Source: Paracoccaceae bacterium
GTDB taxonomy: Bacteria; Pseudomonadota; Alphaproteobacteria; Rhodobacterales; Rhodobacteraceae
Assembly: GCA_014872875.1 (NCBI GenBank)
Contig: WKFI01000011.1
Span: forward strand, 1-64,000
Length of the DNA stretch: 64,000 nt
Direction of reading: 5' to 3'
Shown here: in pieces, positions 1 through 8,942 of the stretch
Position numbering within the stretch: the stretch's first letter is position 1
Layout of the letters: every line of letters starts with the position of its first letter
Position numbers and translations under genes: made by a program
Notes under the pieces: model-generated
The model's database searches: none
The model's input: only the letters and a program-made list of their open reading frames with translations
Told to the model about the DNA's origin: nothing

Positions 1-59
1 TACGGCGACCCAAATTGCCAGGAAAACCTGACAGCAGCGCCCTGCTCAAAGTGCGCTCA

Positions 60-99
60 GGGCGGATAACGGAAGCTCGCTGCGTGCCGCACCTATGGC
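60..99 (+). repeat. Dispersed repeat, arm 1 of an inverted pair with 3771-3810
   Basis: gggcggataacggaagCtcgctgCgtgccgcacctatggc matches the reverse complement of 3771-3810 at 38/40 positions by eye. Confidence 0.85.
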
Positions 100-300
100 A
101 ACTATGAGGGTAAAGGCCTCATCTGCGGTGCGATACTTGGGAAACTGAACGCGGTTCGTGGACCCAATGCAGCCTGTCTTGGTCTTGGGCTGGCCGTCGC
201 TGTGAACAGCGATGTGGAGGCATCAGCGGGGCTCGTTTACACACGCAATACGTTCGGCAACGAGTTTTGGGGTGGCGCCAACATCACATGGCGGTTCTGA
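70..300 (+). pseudogene. Possible 3' remnant of a coding sequence ending ...GNEFWGGANITWRF* (outer-membrane-like C-terminus), 5' part replaced by the repeat at 60-99
   Basis: Open frame from 70 to tga at 298-300, preceded by an in-frame stop at 67; no good start; C-terminal Phe. Confidence 0.25.
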
Positions 301-329
301 TTAGTGCATAGTAAAGCAAAGACATACGG

Positions 330-716
330 CTAATCGGGCACCCAGCCGCAATATTGCAAGACTTGCGGCAGCGCTGTGCCATCCCCAGGCGAGTTAATTT
401 CAAGCATTTTGTTGCCCTGCAACGGTGCCAAAACCTGCCTATATCCGTATTCAGCACTGTCTGAATTGCATTCAAGGTCCACGATTTGCAATGCCATTCC
501 CCGAAGCGCCTGAACTTGCGCATAGGCGCAATCCGCGTCATCCGATTTACGACCTTCATCGTCATAGATGACATAGCCTGATCGAAGATCGCCATACTCT
601 TCAGAGACTTGTGCACCATCTTCGCAACTCAGGCCCTCTGGCACGTACAGGCCTGAAAAATGAACACCATCTGCGTTCATTGGGCCGCACAGGCAAACCA
701 GACAAAGGATAATCAC
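330..716 (-). CDS. Exported hypothetical protein
   Basis: ORF with hydrophobic N-terminus VIILCLVCLCG; GTG start at 714-716 overlaps the upstream TGA (GTGA junction). Confidence 0.55.
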   Translation of the reverse strand: MIILCLVCLCGPMNADGVHFSGLYVPEGLSCEDGAQVSEEYGDLRSGYVIYDDEGRKSDDADCAYAQVQALRGMALQIVDLECNSDSAEYGYRQVLAPLQGNKMLEINSPGDGTALPQVLQYCGWVPD

Positions 717-952
717 GGCTTGGCTTTTAGTATTAATTCGGAGGTCGTCCTCTGCTTCATGAACTTTGAAACGAGCGATCCCATTAGAGCAACAGCCCCT
801 GCGAAGGTGAAAACCCAACCAAGGGCAAGGAGGTGGAAAGGCTCCTGCAACACGCCATCTTCATCGACATAGGAGCCCTGAACCGCATATCCGGCCCATA
901 GCGCAAGGCCCAAGCCAAGCAATAAAAGGGAGATGAGTGTCAGCTTTCTCAT
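713..952 (-). CDS. Small membrane protein, hypothetical
   Basis: 79 aa, two hydrophobic segments. Confidence 0.55.
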   Translation of the reverse strand: MRKLTLISLLLLGLGLALWAGYAVQGSYVDEDGVLQEPFHLLALGWVFTFAGAVALMGSLVSKFMKQRTTSELILKAKP

Positions 953-1027
953 GTGGCCTTACTCCGTTGGTCATAGCTTGGGGTGGCGCAAATCATTGCA
1001 TCGATCTGGCATTGGTATTCATGCGGG

Positions 1028-1564
1028 TCACTCCCACTCAGCGGCAGTTGTTCGCCATTTTTTCTCTTGGCTGTCCCAAATGCTGGCTGCCGCACAAGGT
1101 GTCGGATTGATACCGCCGCATTGCGAACCGTGGACGTCCGCTACAACGACCTTGTTCGATCCGAGATCTGCCAAGCCCCAGCCTTGGTTCAACAAGGAAT
1201 AGACTTTGTCCTGCACGAGAAAGTGCGACATGCATCCACCTGTTCCACAGTAAAGCGATGCGGCTGTCGAACAGGCGAACGCCCGCTCGTTCAGCACCCA
1301 ATCGAGATATAGATCGCCGTCCAGATCGACGCGGTCAACGGCCTCCCATTCGAGGTAGAAGGCGCCATTGTCGAACTCTGCGCAAGCTTGTCGGGCGGAT
1401 TGTACTTTTTCCTGCAACTGTTCAGGCAGATCGGACACATCGGCGGCCCTTGCCGGTGTGATCAAGGCAAGCCAGACTGCCATCCAAACCCCGAGATACC
1501 TCAAGGCTTTGGCCGTTGGTTTCTGCGAGCGCAACTCTGCCAAAGCATCAATTACACTTGTCAT
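1028..1564 (-). CDS. Exported hypothetical protein
   Basis: Internal ATG (MTSVIDALAEL) followed by hydrophobic stretch ending ARA; Cys-rich mature region. Confidence 0.55.
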   Translation of the reverse strand: MTSVIDALAELRSQKPTAKALRYLGVWMAVWLALITPARAADVSDLPEQLQEKVQSARQACAEFDNGAFYLEWEAVDRVDLDGDLYLDWVLNERAFACSTAASLYCGTGGCMSHFLVQDKVYSLLNQGWGLADLGSNKVVVADVHGSQCGGINPTPCAAASIWDSQEKKWRTTAAEWE

Positions 1565-2318
1565 AACGATAATCCCCGTATTCCAACCAGTCCGCTCCCG
1601 CATCTTGGAAGATCAGGGCTTCTGATCTGTCCTCACCAAGAAGCGCAACAACGAACCCTTTCGGGGCTTCTGCATTGCCAAAGTAACTGAAGGCGGTCAT
1701 GGCCCGCGTCACCTTGCCATTCACGGTGAGCAATGCATCCCATTCACCGTCCGGAGAGTTGAGGATCACGTATTCGATCTGGCGTTTCACGGCGCTGCCG
1801 CCGCAATAGACTAAGCCCTCCGGAGCGTCGGCGCTAACGGTCTGCTGTGCCGCTTCGCCACAGGCAGACCTGAGCGACTTGATCGCCGCGCTCGACCCCG
1901 CCAAATCGAAGATCCCATAAGTGATGTCCTGATCGATCATAGAAAGATTGACCGAGGCATTTGCTGCCAATTGATCCAGAACGAAGCCGTAATCCTCCGC
2001 ACTGCTGAACAAGATCTCGACGGGGTAGTTGTCGACGATCTGAGTGTTGGCGTTCTCTGGTCCGATCTGGAAGGCACCTGCTTCTGTCGTTCCATCCTTC
2101 ATGAAACGGATCGACAATCCCTGCTTGGCCACAATGTCTTCGCTATCCTCATAGCCCGCGGGCACAAAACGGATACGGTCACATTGAAGTTCAAGAGTTG
2201 AGTCGCTGGATTGAATGAACGCATTTGCCGTCGGTCCGCCGACGAAGGTCCACTCTGCAAAGGCTGGCGAGGCGATGGCGCAGGCTACCGCAAGGACCAA
2301 TGATATCTTACGCTTCAT
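1548..2318 (-). CDS. Exported hypothetical protein
   Basis: Clear signal peptide MKRKISLVLAVACAIASPAFA. Confidence 0.7.
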   Translation of the reverse strand: MKRKISLVLAVACAIASPAFAEWTFVGGPTANAFIQSSDSTLELQCDRIRFVPAGYEDSEDIVAKQGLSIRFMKDGTTEAGAFQIGPENANTQIVDNYPVEILFSSAEDYGFVLDQLAANASVNLSMIDQDITYGIFDLAGSSAAIKSLRSACGEAAQQTVSADAPEGLVYCGGSAVKRQIEYVILNSPDGEWDALLTVNGKVTRAMTAFSYFGNAEAPKGFVVALLGEDRSEALIFQDAGADWLEYGDYRYDKCN

Positions 2319-2360
2319 TTGTGTTTCCTCTCTGTATCAAAATCTAGATTGGAAAATGTC

Positions 2361-2876
2361 CTACACCGCCGGCGGACCATACGCGTTGTCCCCGTCTTGC
2401 GACGGCCGGGTCAGCCACCAGATCATCATAACCGTCAGGACCAATTGCAGCACCGAAACCATGATCATACCGGTCGCTCCGAGAAACGCCGCTGGTCCGC
2501 GTAGCGCCTCTGGATCTTCTACGCCACCTTCCAGAACGGCGAAGACCGCTACGCCGCTCAGAAGCGCAATCATGGTCGCAAACCCCAAGGCCATAGGTAG
2601 AAGAAGATACCATCCGGGGCGCCCGCTGTCGTGCAATCGGCGCCAGCCTGCAGCCAGCATTGGCAAAAAAATCGCAACTTGAAACAAGGGATTAAAGATA
2701 CCCGTGCCTTCGCCGGTTTCGGGGTTGGTGCCGAAAACCGCCCCGTCGAGGATCGAAAAGATGATGTTGCACAAGATAACAAATAGCACGAACCACCAGT
2801 ATTCCGAACGAGTCGCCCGCCCCGAAAAAACGACATATTTCGAGAGACAGACCTTTATCGATTGTACAAATCCCAT
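2361..2876 (-). CDS. DUF805-family membrane protein
   Basis: FSGRATRSEYWWFVLF...GWRRLHDSGRPGWYLLLP is typical of DUF805. Confidence 0.85.
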   Translation of the reverse strand: MGFVQSIKVCLSKYVVFSGRATRSEYWWFVLFVILCNIIFSILDGAVFGTNPETGEGTGIFNPLFQVAIFLPMLAAGWRRLHDSGRPGWYLLLPMALGFATMIALLSGVAVFAVLEGGVEDPEALRGPAAFLGATGMIMVSVLQLVLTVMMIWWLTRPSQDGDNAYGPPAV

Positions 2877-3003
2877 ATCAAGCGTCCTTATCAGTGGCTT
2901 TGCTAATGTTGCCCCGTTATTCTTTAGTTATTTGTTTACGGGTCAAGCCATCGGCCACGGATTGTTCCGTCGCCTAACGCGGCTAAGCAGACGGAGAATG
3001 CCG

Positions 3004-3468
3004 ATGTTTTCAACGCGCATTACGTTGACCTTCGCCATACTCATTGTGGCCGGAATTGCATTCTGGGCTGGTTCTGAAATACAGAAAGCCACTTATGTCG
3101 ACCAATGCCTTGATCTGGGAGGGGGGCGAAACCCCGGCAACCATCCGATATGCGTGATCAATGCCTCAACAGCGCCGCTTCAGCTTGGTCCTATCCTCGT
3201 AACAGCGCAGGAAGTTATTAGGGGCGAAATACGCGAAGGACCGGATGGCCAGTCTCTTGTAGAGCTTAGCCTAAAGCCAGGCGCTGCCGCTGCCCTTGCT
3301 GCATTCACCAAGGCATCTGTGGGTAGTTCTCTCGACATCAGAGTGGATGGAAACCAGCTTCGCTCGGTGAACATCATCGAAGGCGTCGAGGGAGACCAAC
3401 TGATCATTCCTTTGACCAACGTAGACGCGCAGTCACTCTTCAAAAACCTTGGGCTGGTCGGGCTGTGA
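3004..3468 (+). CDS. Membrane-anchored protein with SecD P1-like domain
   Basis: N-terminal TM; SLVELSLKPGAAAALAAFTKASVGSSLDIRVDGNQLRSVNI resembles the SecDF P1 region; GGAG upstream of ATG (2998 also possible). Confidence 0.5.
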   Translation: MFSTRITLTFAILIVAGIAFWAGSEIQKATYVDQCLDLGGGRNPGNHPICVINASTAPLQLGPILVTAQEVIRGEIREGPDGQSLVELSLKPGAAAALAAFTKASVGSSLDIRVDGNQLRSVNIIEGVEGDQLIIPLTNVDAQSLFKNLGLVGL

Positions 3469-3770
3469 GCCAGGATTTGCATCTAAGTGGAGACCGGCGA
3501 TTGGTCCAAAGTCAGACGAGAAGCGCCAAAATGCTGCTGGACCCGCAGAGAGGATCGGCGGCTGTGTGATGTCGAGGTGTAAGTCTGGGCCAGAGATCTG
3601 CGCAGTCCAACTGAATGGACTTCGAACAACCCTCAAATATTGCATGCGCGGCGAAAGTCCGGTTTCAAAGGCAATAGCGCAGCAACGCGCAGAGCAGTCG
3701 AACGGCAGGTTTGGGCCGTTCGTGATAGATTGGCGGGGTCGGCAAAAGGTCGGGAAAGTCCTGCGCAGCG

Positions 3771-3810
3771 GCCATAGGTGCGGCACACAGCGAACTTCCG
3801 TTATCCGCCC
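3771..3810 (-). repeat. Dispersed repeat, arm 2 of the inverted pair with 60-99
   Basis: 38/40 identity in inverted orientation. Confidence 0.85.
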
Positions 3811-4186
3811 AAGTTGACCAAGGTCGGTCTCGGCCCGAAGCGGTCATTCATAAGTCGGGACAATGCCATAACGCAACTTATCTGAACCGACCATTCTCCG
3901 CGAGCGCAAGCAACTGTGCGATGGCCGTGGATATAAGCTCGGACAACGCCTCCGGAGCCTACCAAAATCGCATTTCAGTTTACGCTCCGGTCCTTCTCGC
4001 CGCAAGTTTCTCAAACTCAAGAATTGGTGCAGCTTGGTCACCCGGGCAGATTTGTGTCTTCCGCCCCTCGATCTCATCGATCGCACTTGTGACTTGATTT
4101 GCTAGGAATGTTCTTAGAACACTTAGGCTAATTCCGTAAGCAGACCCAAAATGCTCTAATTTCGTCCAGAAAGGAGGAGTATCGAT

Positions 4187-4837
4187 ATGATGAAGTCTCT
4201 TGTTGGCTTGGCCGTTTTTCTTGCATTTACATGTCAAATTGCAAATGCGAGCGATGTTACGTCTCGGTCAGGAGGACCGACACAATCCGAGATGATGGCG
4301 CGCACGAACCCTGGCGCACCCGATGGTACGGCATTCTTCCGCCCGGTGCTGGATGGAGTTTTGTACCGAGGTGGGTTCTCAGGAGGAGACAAAGACCGTA
4401 CCGGATTGTCTTCTTCCCAAAGAGAGACGCTTTGCTCTGAAGGGTTCTCGAGAGGCTTCTATGCCGATTTTGGGAAAAACACCGACTATGGCGCGACCTC
4501 CTGCGGTTCGGGCAACTTTGATTATCAGTCTGCGCGGTCTTCACGTCCGGCGAATGTGATGGAGGCTGTATATGACGTCATAAAGGGTAATGAAGGACCC
4601 GTTTATGTGCATTGCATGTGGGGTGTGCACTCTTCAGGCGCGCTCTCGGCGATGGCACTGGTTCAATTCTGCGGTTGGTCAGAAGATCGCGCCAAGGACT
4701 ATTGGAATGATGCGCGAAACGGAGCGCCCTGCTCGGGTGGCTGCGATGCTTGGATTGACGGCAAGTTCGAGCGTTTCACTGTCAATTCGGCGCTTCGGAT
4801 CACAGATGCCGAACGCGCCGCGATCTGCCCTAAGTAA
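4187..4837 (+). CDS. Secreted protein-tyrosine/dual-specificity phosphatase-like protein with degenerate P-loop
   Basis: Signal peptide MMKSLVGLAVFLAFTCQIANA; VYVHCMWGVHSSGA aligns with HCxxGxxR[ST]G but Arg is Ser. Confidence 0.55.
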   Translation: MMKSLVGLAVFLAFTCQIANASDVTSRSGGPTQSEMMARTNPGAPDGTAFFRPVLDGVLYRGGFSGGDKDRTGLSSSQRETLCSEGFSRGFYADFGKNTDYGATSCGSGNFDYQSARSSRPANVMEAVYDVIKGNEGPVYVHCMWGVHSSGALSAMALVQFCGWSEDRAKDYWNDARNGAPCSGGCDAWIDGKFERFTVNSALRITDAERAAICPK

Positions 4838-4856
4838 CGGAAGGACCATAGGCACA

Positions 4857-6281
4857 ATGATCCGATCCACGATTTACCTTTTTGCTTTTCTTTCTGCCGG
4901 CCCCGGACTTGCGACCGATGCGGTGCGCGGCGACGCGACCAACTTCTCGAGTCCCAATGGCGTAGAGGAGCGCTGCGTCAGGATCGCACAGATCCCTGGC
5001 GGCGCATATTCCAAGGGTGATCTCGAAGACGAAGCCGCCTTCTGTGCGGTCGACCTTTACGCCGACGCGGTCGCACTTTGCCCCAAGACCTGGAGCACGA
5101 GCCCAGGCATGATGGTGTATGACATCTCAAGCGGGCCTTATGCGAACGATCGCGCTGCGTTTGAACGCAACGCGTGCAAGGAGGGTAAGTCGGCCAAGGA
5201 TCTCGCTGAAGGAGACCATGCCAAGTTCAAGGTGACAATGAATGCCGAAGGCACTAGCGGAACATACTCCGCCTCGCCGCTGCTCTATTATCACTTCTCT
5301 CGGTATTTCGACATGGATGTGAAGGTTCCGGTCGCAGTCTGGCGCTCGATGGACGTGGCGATGCACACATCTGAGGTCGCGCGCCCGGGCCTTTCCATGT
5401 CCGGGTCCGCGCGGATGAACCACGCCGGGTGGAAGCACCTGGTCGATGCCGAAACGAACCCCGCGTCCTATAGCCCACCAGATGACATCTTCACCGCTGA
5501 TCGCACGCAGATCTATGGCGTTATGACGTTGAGCCCGGGACATAGATATGGATCTGAGATCAACGGTACGCGCAAATCGGGTTGGGGCAAGGGCCAGAAC
5601 CTAGACTTTCAGGAAACGCCGGCCTTTTTGGCGTTGCGTGCGGATGCGCCGCTGATCGAAGCCATTGACGAAGGCCTCGCCAAAGGTCGCCGGGACGGTC
5701 AGATTGACCGTGATCTTGGGCCCGACGTTCCCCGTGAGCAGATGGCCTACTGGATGCGCGAGGTCTCCGAGATCGTGCTACTGGACTTCATCTTCAGCCA
5801 GCAGGACCGGGTCGGGAACATCGACTTCACGCCCTACTACTACTGGATCGAGAACGGCGATTTAGAGCACAAGCGGGCAAAGCACCATGAACTAGGCGCT
5901 GGCGATGTGCCGGCAGGCGCGATGCTTCTCAAGCGCACCGACCTCAATGACAATGATGCTGGGGGGCGCGTGGCCTACGCAAACTTCGCCAAGACGACGC
6001 AGATGCTGGAAAAGCTCCGGCATTTTGACGGTAAGGTTTACGAACGCCTCGTGGCGCTCGACCGCGATCTTCAATCGCAGGGGCCAATCTACCAGTGGCT
6101 TTCGACAAGCCTCGGGTTGAAGGACAGAGAGGTCACTCAGGTCGTCAACAACACAGCACTCGCATCCGGGATCGTTCAGGAAAGCTGCAGAGCGGGGCGG
6201 CTACGGTTCGATCTGAACCCTAAAGAGTTCTTCCTGACAGGCGATGTCGTGCCTGACGAGATCAATTGTGATCCGGCGTAA
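4857..6281 (+). CDS. Secreted kinase-like protein (FAM20C/PI4K-type catalytic-loop signature)
   Basis: Start at 4857 inside the listed ORF; signal-like MIRSTIYLFAFLSAGPGLA; LLDFIFSQQDRVGNIDF resembles DxxxxNxDRHxxN; later LKRTDLNDND. Confidence 0.4.
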   Translation: MIRSTIYLFAFLSAGPGLATDAVRGDATNFSSPNGVEERCVRIAQIPGGAYSKGDLEDEAAFCAVDLYADAVALCPKTWSTSPGMMVYDISSGPYANDRAAFERNACKEGKSAKDLAEGDHAKFKVTMNAEGTSGTYSASPLLYYHFSRYFDMDVKVPVAVWRSMDVAMHTSEVARPGLSMSGSARMNHAGWKHLVDAETNPASYSPPDDIFTADRTQIYGVMTLSPGHRYGSEINGTRKSGWGKGQNLDFQETPAFLALRADAPLIEAIDEGLAKGRRDGQIDRDLGPDVPREQMAYWMREVSEIVLLDFIFSQQDRVGNIDFTPYYYWIENGDLEHKRAKHHELGAGDVPAGAMLLKRTDLNDNDAGGRVAYANFAKTTQMLEKLRHFDGKVYERLVALDRDLQSQGPIYQWLSTSLGLKDREVTQVVNNTALASGIVQESCRAGRLRFDLNPKEFFLTGDVVPDEINCDPA

Positions 6282-7236
6282 CCTCGCGATTGGCTTTTTG
6301 CTTTGGACGCTGGCCAGTGTTCAGGCGGCAGCGGAGGCCGTTCGGATCGTGGTGATCTCAGATCTGAACGGCAGCTATGGCTCGACGGACTATTCTGCAC
6401 ATGTGCATCGCGCAGTCTCGGCCATCATCGCTCTCTCTCCCGATCTCGTTGTCTCCACCGGTGACATGGTCGCCGGTCAGCGCAATCCCTTGCTATCTGA
6501 GCATGAAGTGCGGGCGATGTGGGATGCGTTTCACGCCGCTGTAACCGATCCGCTTGCGATGGCAGGCATCCCTTTGGCTGTCACACCGGGGAACCACGAC
6601 GCGTCAGACTACAAAGGTTTCGAACAGGAACGGCGCTTGTACGCCGAGCAATGGAAAGATCGGCGGCCGGACGTGAAGTTCGTGGATGAGGATGACTATC
6701 CTTTCTTCTATGCCTTCGATATCGGACCCGCCCGCCTGGTATCGCTTGACGCGACTACGATCGGTCGCCTTGATAAAGCGCAAATGAGCGCCCTCGCACA
6801 CGTGTTCGATGGGGCGGGACCGGCGCGGATCGTTTTCAGCCATATGCCTCTATGGCCTTTCACTGAAGGCCGCGAAACCCACATTATTGGGGACCCCGAT
6901 CTTGAAGATCTGCTTGAGCGTCTCGACGTCGATCTTCATCTTTCAGGACATCATCATGCGTTCTACCCGGGACATCTGGACCAGTTGTCGGTGATTGCCC
7001 AGGCTGAATTGGGAGGCGGTTCCCGACGGTTGATTGGCACCGAACGCCCCGGCCCCAAGACCATTACGCTCCTCGATATCGAGGCAGACGGTAGAATTCA
7101 GGTTTCGGCCTTGCAGGCGCCTGATTTCCAGACCCCTATGGACGTACGCACGCTGCCGGAACGCCTGCACACACCCGAGCGGGTCATCCACCGGATTGAT
7201 ACCGTTCCGTCTGGTGCGGTAGAGATGGCGGAGTAG
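6268..7236 (+). CDS. Secreted calcineurin-like metallophosphoesterase
   Basis: ISDLNGSYG...STGDMVAG...TPGNHD...FSHMPL...LSGHHHAFY; GTG start at 6268 (ATG 6244 also possible), overlapping the upstream stop. Confidence 0.85.
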   Translation: MIRRNLAIGFLLWTLASVQAAAEAVRIVVISDLNGSYGSTDYSAHVHRAVSAIIALSPDLVVSTGDMVAGQRNPLLSEHEVRAMWDAFHAAVTDPLAMAGIPLAVTPGNHDASDYKGFEQERRLYAEQWKDRRPDVKFVDEDDYPFFYAFDIGPARLVSLDATTIGRLDKAQMSALAHVFDGAGPARIVFSHMPLWPFTEGRETHIIGDPDLEDLLERLDVDLHLSGHHHAFYPGHLDQLSVIAQAELGGGSRRLIGTERPGPKTITLLDIEADGRIQVSALQAPDFQTPMDVRTLPERLHTPERVIHRIDTVPSGAVEMAE

Positions 7237-8027
7237 TGCAAAAGAAAAAACGAATCAAACGGATGTTCCACCGCCTCCCTTGCGTCTGCCTGATAGCGCT
7301 CATTGGGTTGATGATACCCGATTTGCCCTGTGCGCAGACACCCGAGGGAACCCTTACGCTCCCTTCGCACATTACAGTACGGGATGCCGGCTGGACCCAG
7401 ATCACAAACACGGAGGAATTGCTGGAATTCCTCCTCTCCGTAATCGAAACGCTTGTGCTGGTCGCGGCCTTCGCCTTCCATCCTCGTGGCAACACACTAC
7501 GACAGGATGCACATGGCTGGAGCGTGCAGGTGAGCATGTTCCTTTTCGGACTGATCGGGATGTTCGTGGGCTTTCTGGTCATTCACCATGGTTACTTGAT
7601 TGGTTTCGTCATTTTCGGACTTGGAAGCCTGTTTAGGTTCCGCTTGGCGTCGAGTTCGCTTGTCGATGGCGCGATCCTAATCATGGTCACGCTCGTGGGC
7701 CTCGCTGTGGGGCTGAACCTCCCTGTGATGGCGCTGGTCGCCACCGTCGCAGGTTGGGCAACGCTTTGGTTCGTCACAGTGAGAAAAACCTCCGTTGTTG
7801 AGTTCAAATTTGACGACGATGAAGCACTCCGCGCTGCAATCGAACCGCTAAGGGAGGCGTTTGAGGCCAAGAGTTTCCGGATCGTTTCAACGCAAAAGAA
7901 CGACTTCAAGCCCGTGATCGAATTTGTGCTGTCTCATAGCGATGCTGAGGTCGCAAGCCGCATGCCCGACGTGATTGATGATCTGCGCCGGGCGGGCCAT
8001 CGCGCCAAAGGCTGGCATGTTTCCTAA
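7236..8027 (+). CDS. DUF4956-like integral membrane protein
   Basis: Multiple TM; GLGSLFRFRLASSSLVDGAILIMVTLVGLAVGLNLPV plus C-terminal soluble domain; GTG start overlaps the preceding TAG. Confidence 0.5.
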   Translation: MQKKKRIKRMFHRLPCVCLIALIGLMIPDLPCAQTPEGTLTLPSHITVRDAGWTQITNTEELLEFLLSVIETLVLVAAFAFHPRGNTLRQDAHGWSVQVSMFLFGLIGMFVGFLVIHHGYLIGFVIFGLGSLFRFRLASSSLVDGAILIMVTLVGLAVGLNLPVMALVATVAGWATLWFVTVRKTSVVEFKFDDDEALRAAIEPLREAFEAKSFRIVSTQKNDFKPVIEFVLSHSDAEVASRMPDVIDDLRRAGHRAKGWHVS

Positions 8028-8868
8028 AGCTGCTGCGCTCGCATCGTTTCTGGCAGCGTCAGGGCCTCTGACAACAGTAAGTGCGCTCCAATTAGAATAC
8101 GTTTCACATATCCCACTCTACTTTCCCGAAATCGACCTGACCGAGCCTTCGGGGCTGGCCATTGATCCCGACGGGTCCGGATTCTGGATTGTTTCGGACA
8201 ACGCGCAGACCGTGTTCCAGCTTGACGCCAACGGCGATATTGCTGCCTTCATCGGCCGTGAGGATCGCCTGCGCGACCTTGAAGGGGTGGCACATGATGC
8301 TGCTCAAAACAGACTTCTCATGGTTTCCGAGAGGGCGGGCAAAATCATCGCTGTATCGCTCGAACCAGCCCATCGCGTCGAAGTCGTTGACATTGCGGAG
8401 CTTCCCAGCTCCACGGACCTGACGGATGCGCTGAAAGATCAGAAAAACGGGTTTGAAGGGATTGCTGTCATTCCAAAAACCGGGCGTGTTCTTTTGGTAA
8501 AAGAGCGGAACCCCAGGCTACTTGTCGAGATTGCTCCGTCGCTGGACCGCGTCATCCGAGTGCGCCCTCTGGATGATATCTTGCCTGACGATGAGGACGT
8601 GTCGGGGTTGTCGGTTGATCCGAAGCGAGGCGGGGTTTGGATCGTCAGTGATGTGGGGCAATCGGCGCATTTTTTGTCAGATAACGGCAACGTAGCATCG
8701 TTTGATCTGTACTGGATGGACGGCAATAAGAAACGCAAGTTGGAAAATGCCGAGGGTGCTGCTCTGTCCCCGGACGGCGGGTCATTGTTCGTCACAACAG
8801 ACGATGGTCGAAGTTCCGTTCTCGTCCAATATGCGATCGTAGCCTCTGAAGCATCATCAGAAGAGTGA
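8017..8868 (+). CDS. Secreted beta-propeller, SdiA-regulated/esterase-like phytase type
   Basis: LTEPSGLAIDPDGSGFWIVSDN...DLEGVAHD...NGFEGIAV pattern; start overlaps the upstream gene. Confidence 0.65.
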   Translation: MFPKAAALASFLAASGPLTTVSALQLEYVSHIPLYFPEIDLTEPSGLAIDPDGSGFWIVSDNAQTVFQLDANGDIAAFIGREDRLRDLEGVAHDAAQNRLLMVSERAGKIIAVSLEPAHRVEVVDIAELPSSTDLTDALKDQKNGFEGIAVIPKTGRVLLVKERNPRLLVEIAPSLDRVIRVRPLDDILPDDEDVSGLSVDPKRGGVWIVSDVGQSAHFLSDNGNVASFDLYWMDGNKKRKLENAEGAALSPDGGSLFVTTDDGRSSVLVQYAIVASEASSEE

Positions 8869-8942
8869 TCGCGCGGTCACTAGGAGACCAAAAGGAATAT
8901 CGTTGAGGCGCCGAAGAACGCGCTAGAACAAAAAACGACGCT

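Noticed and set aside
3665-3847. 60-aa ORF MTASGRDRPWSTWADNGSSLC...
   Set aside because: Lies in the dispersed repeat (3771-3810); I read it as repeat-derived rather than a true protein.
4590-4856. N-terminal extension of the kinase-like ORF
   Set aside because: Overlaps the PTP-like gene in another frame; signal-peptide-like start at 4857 fits better.
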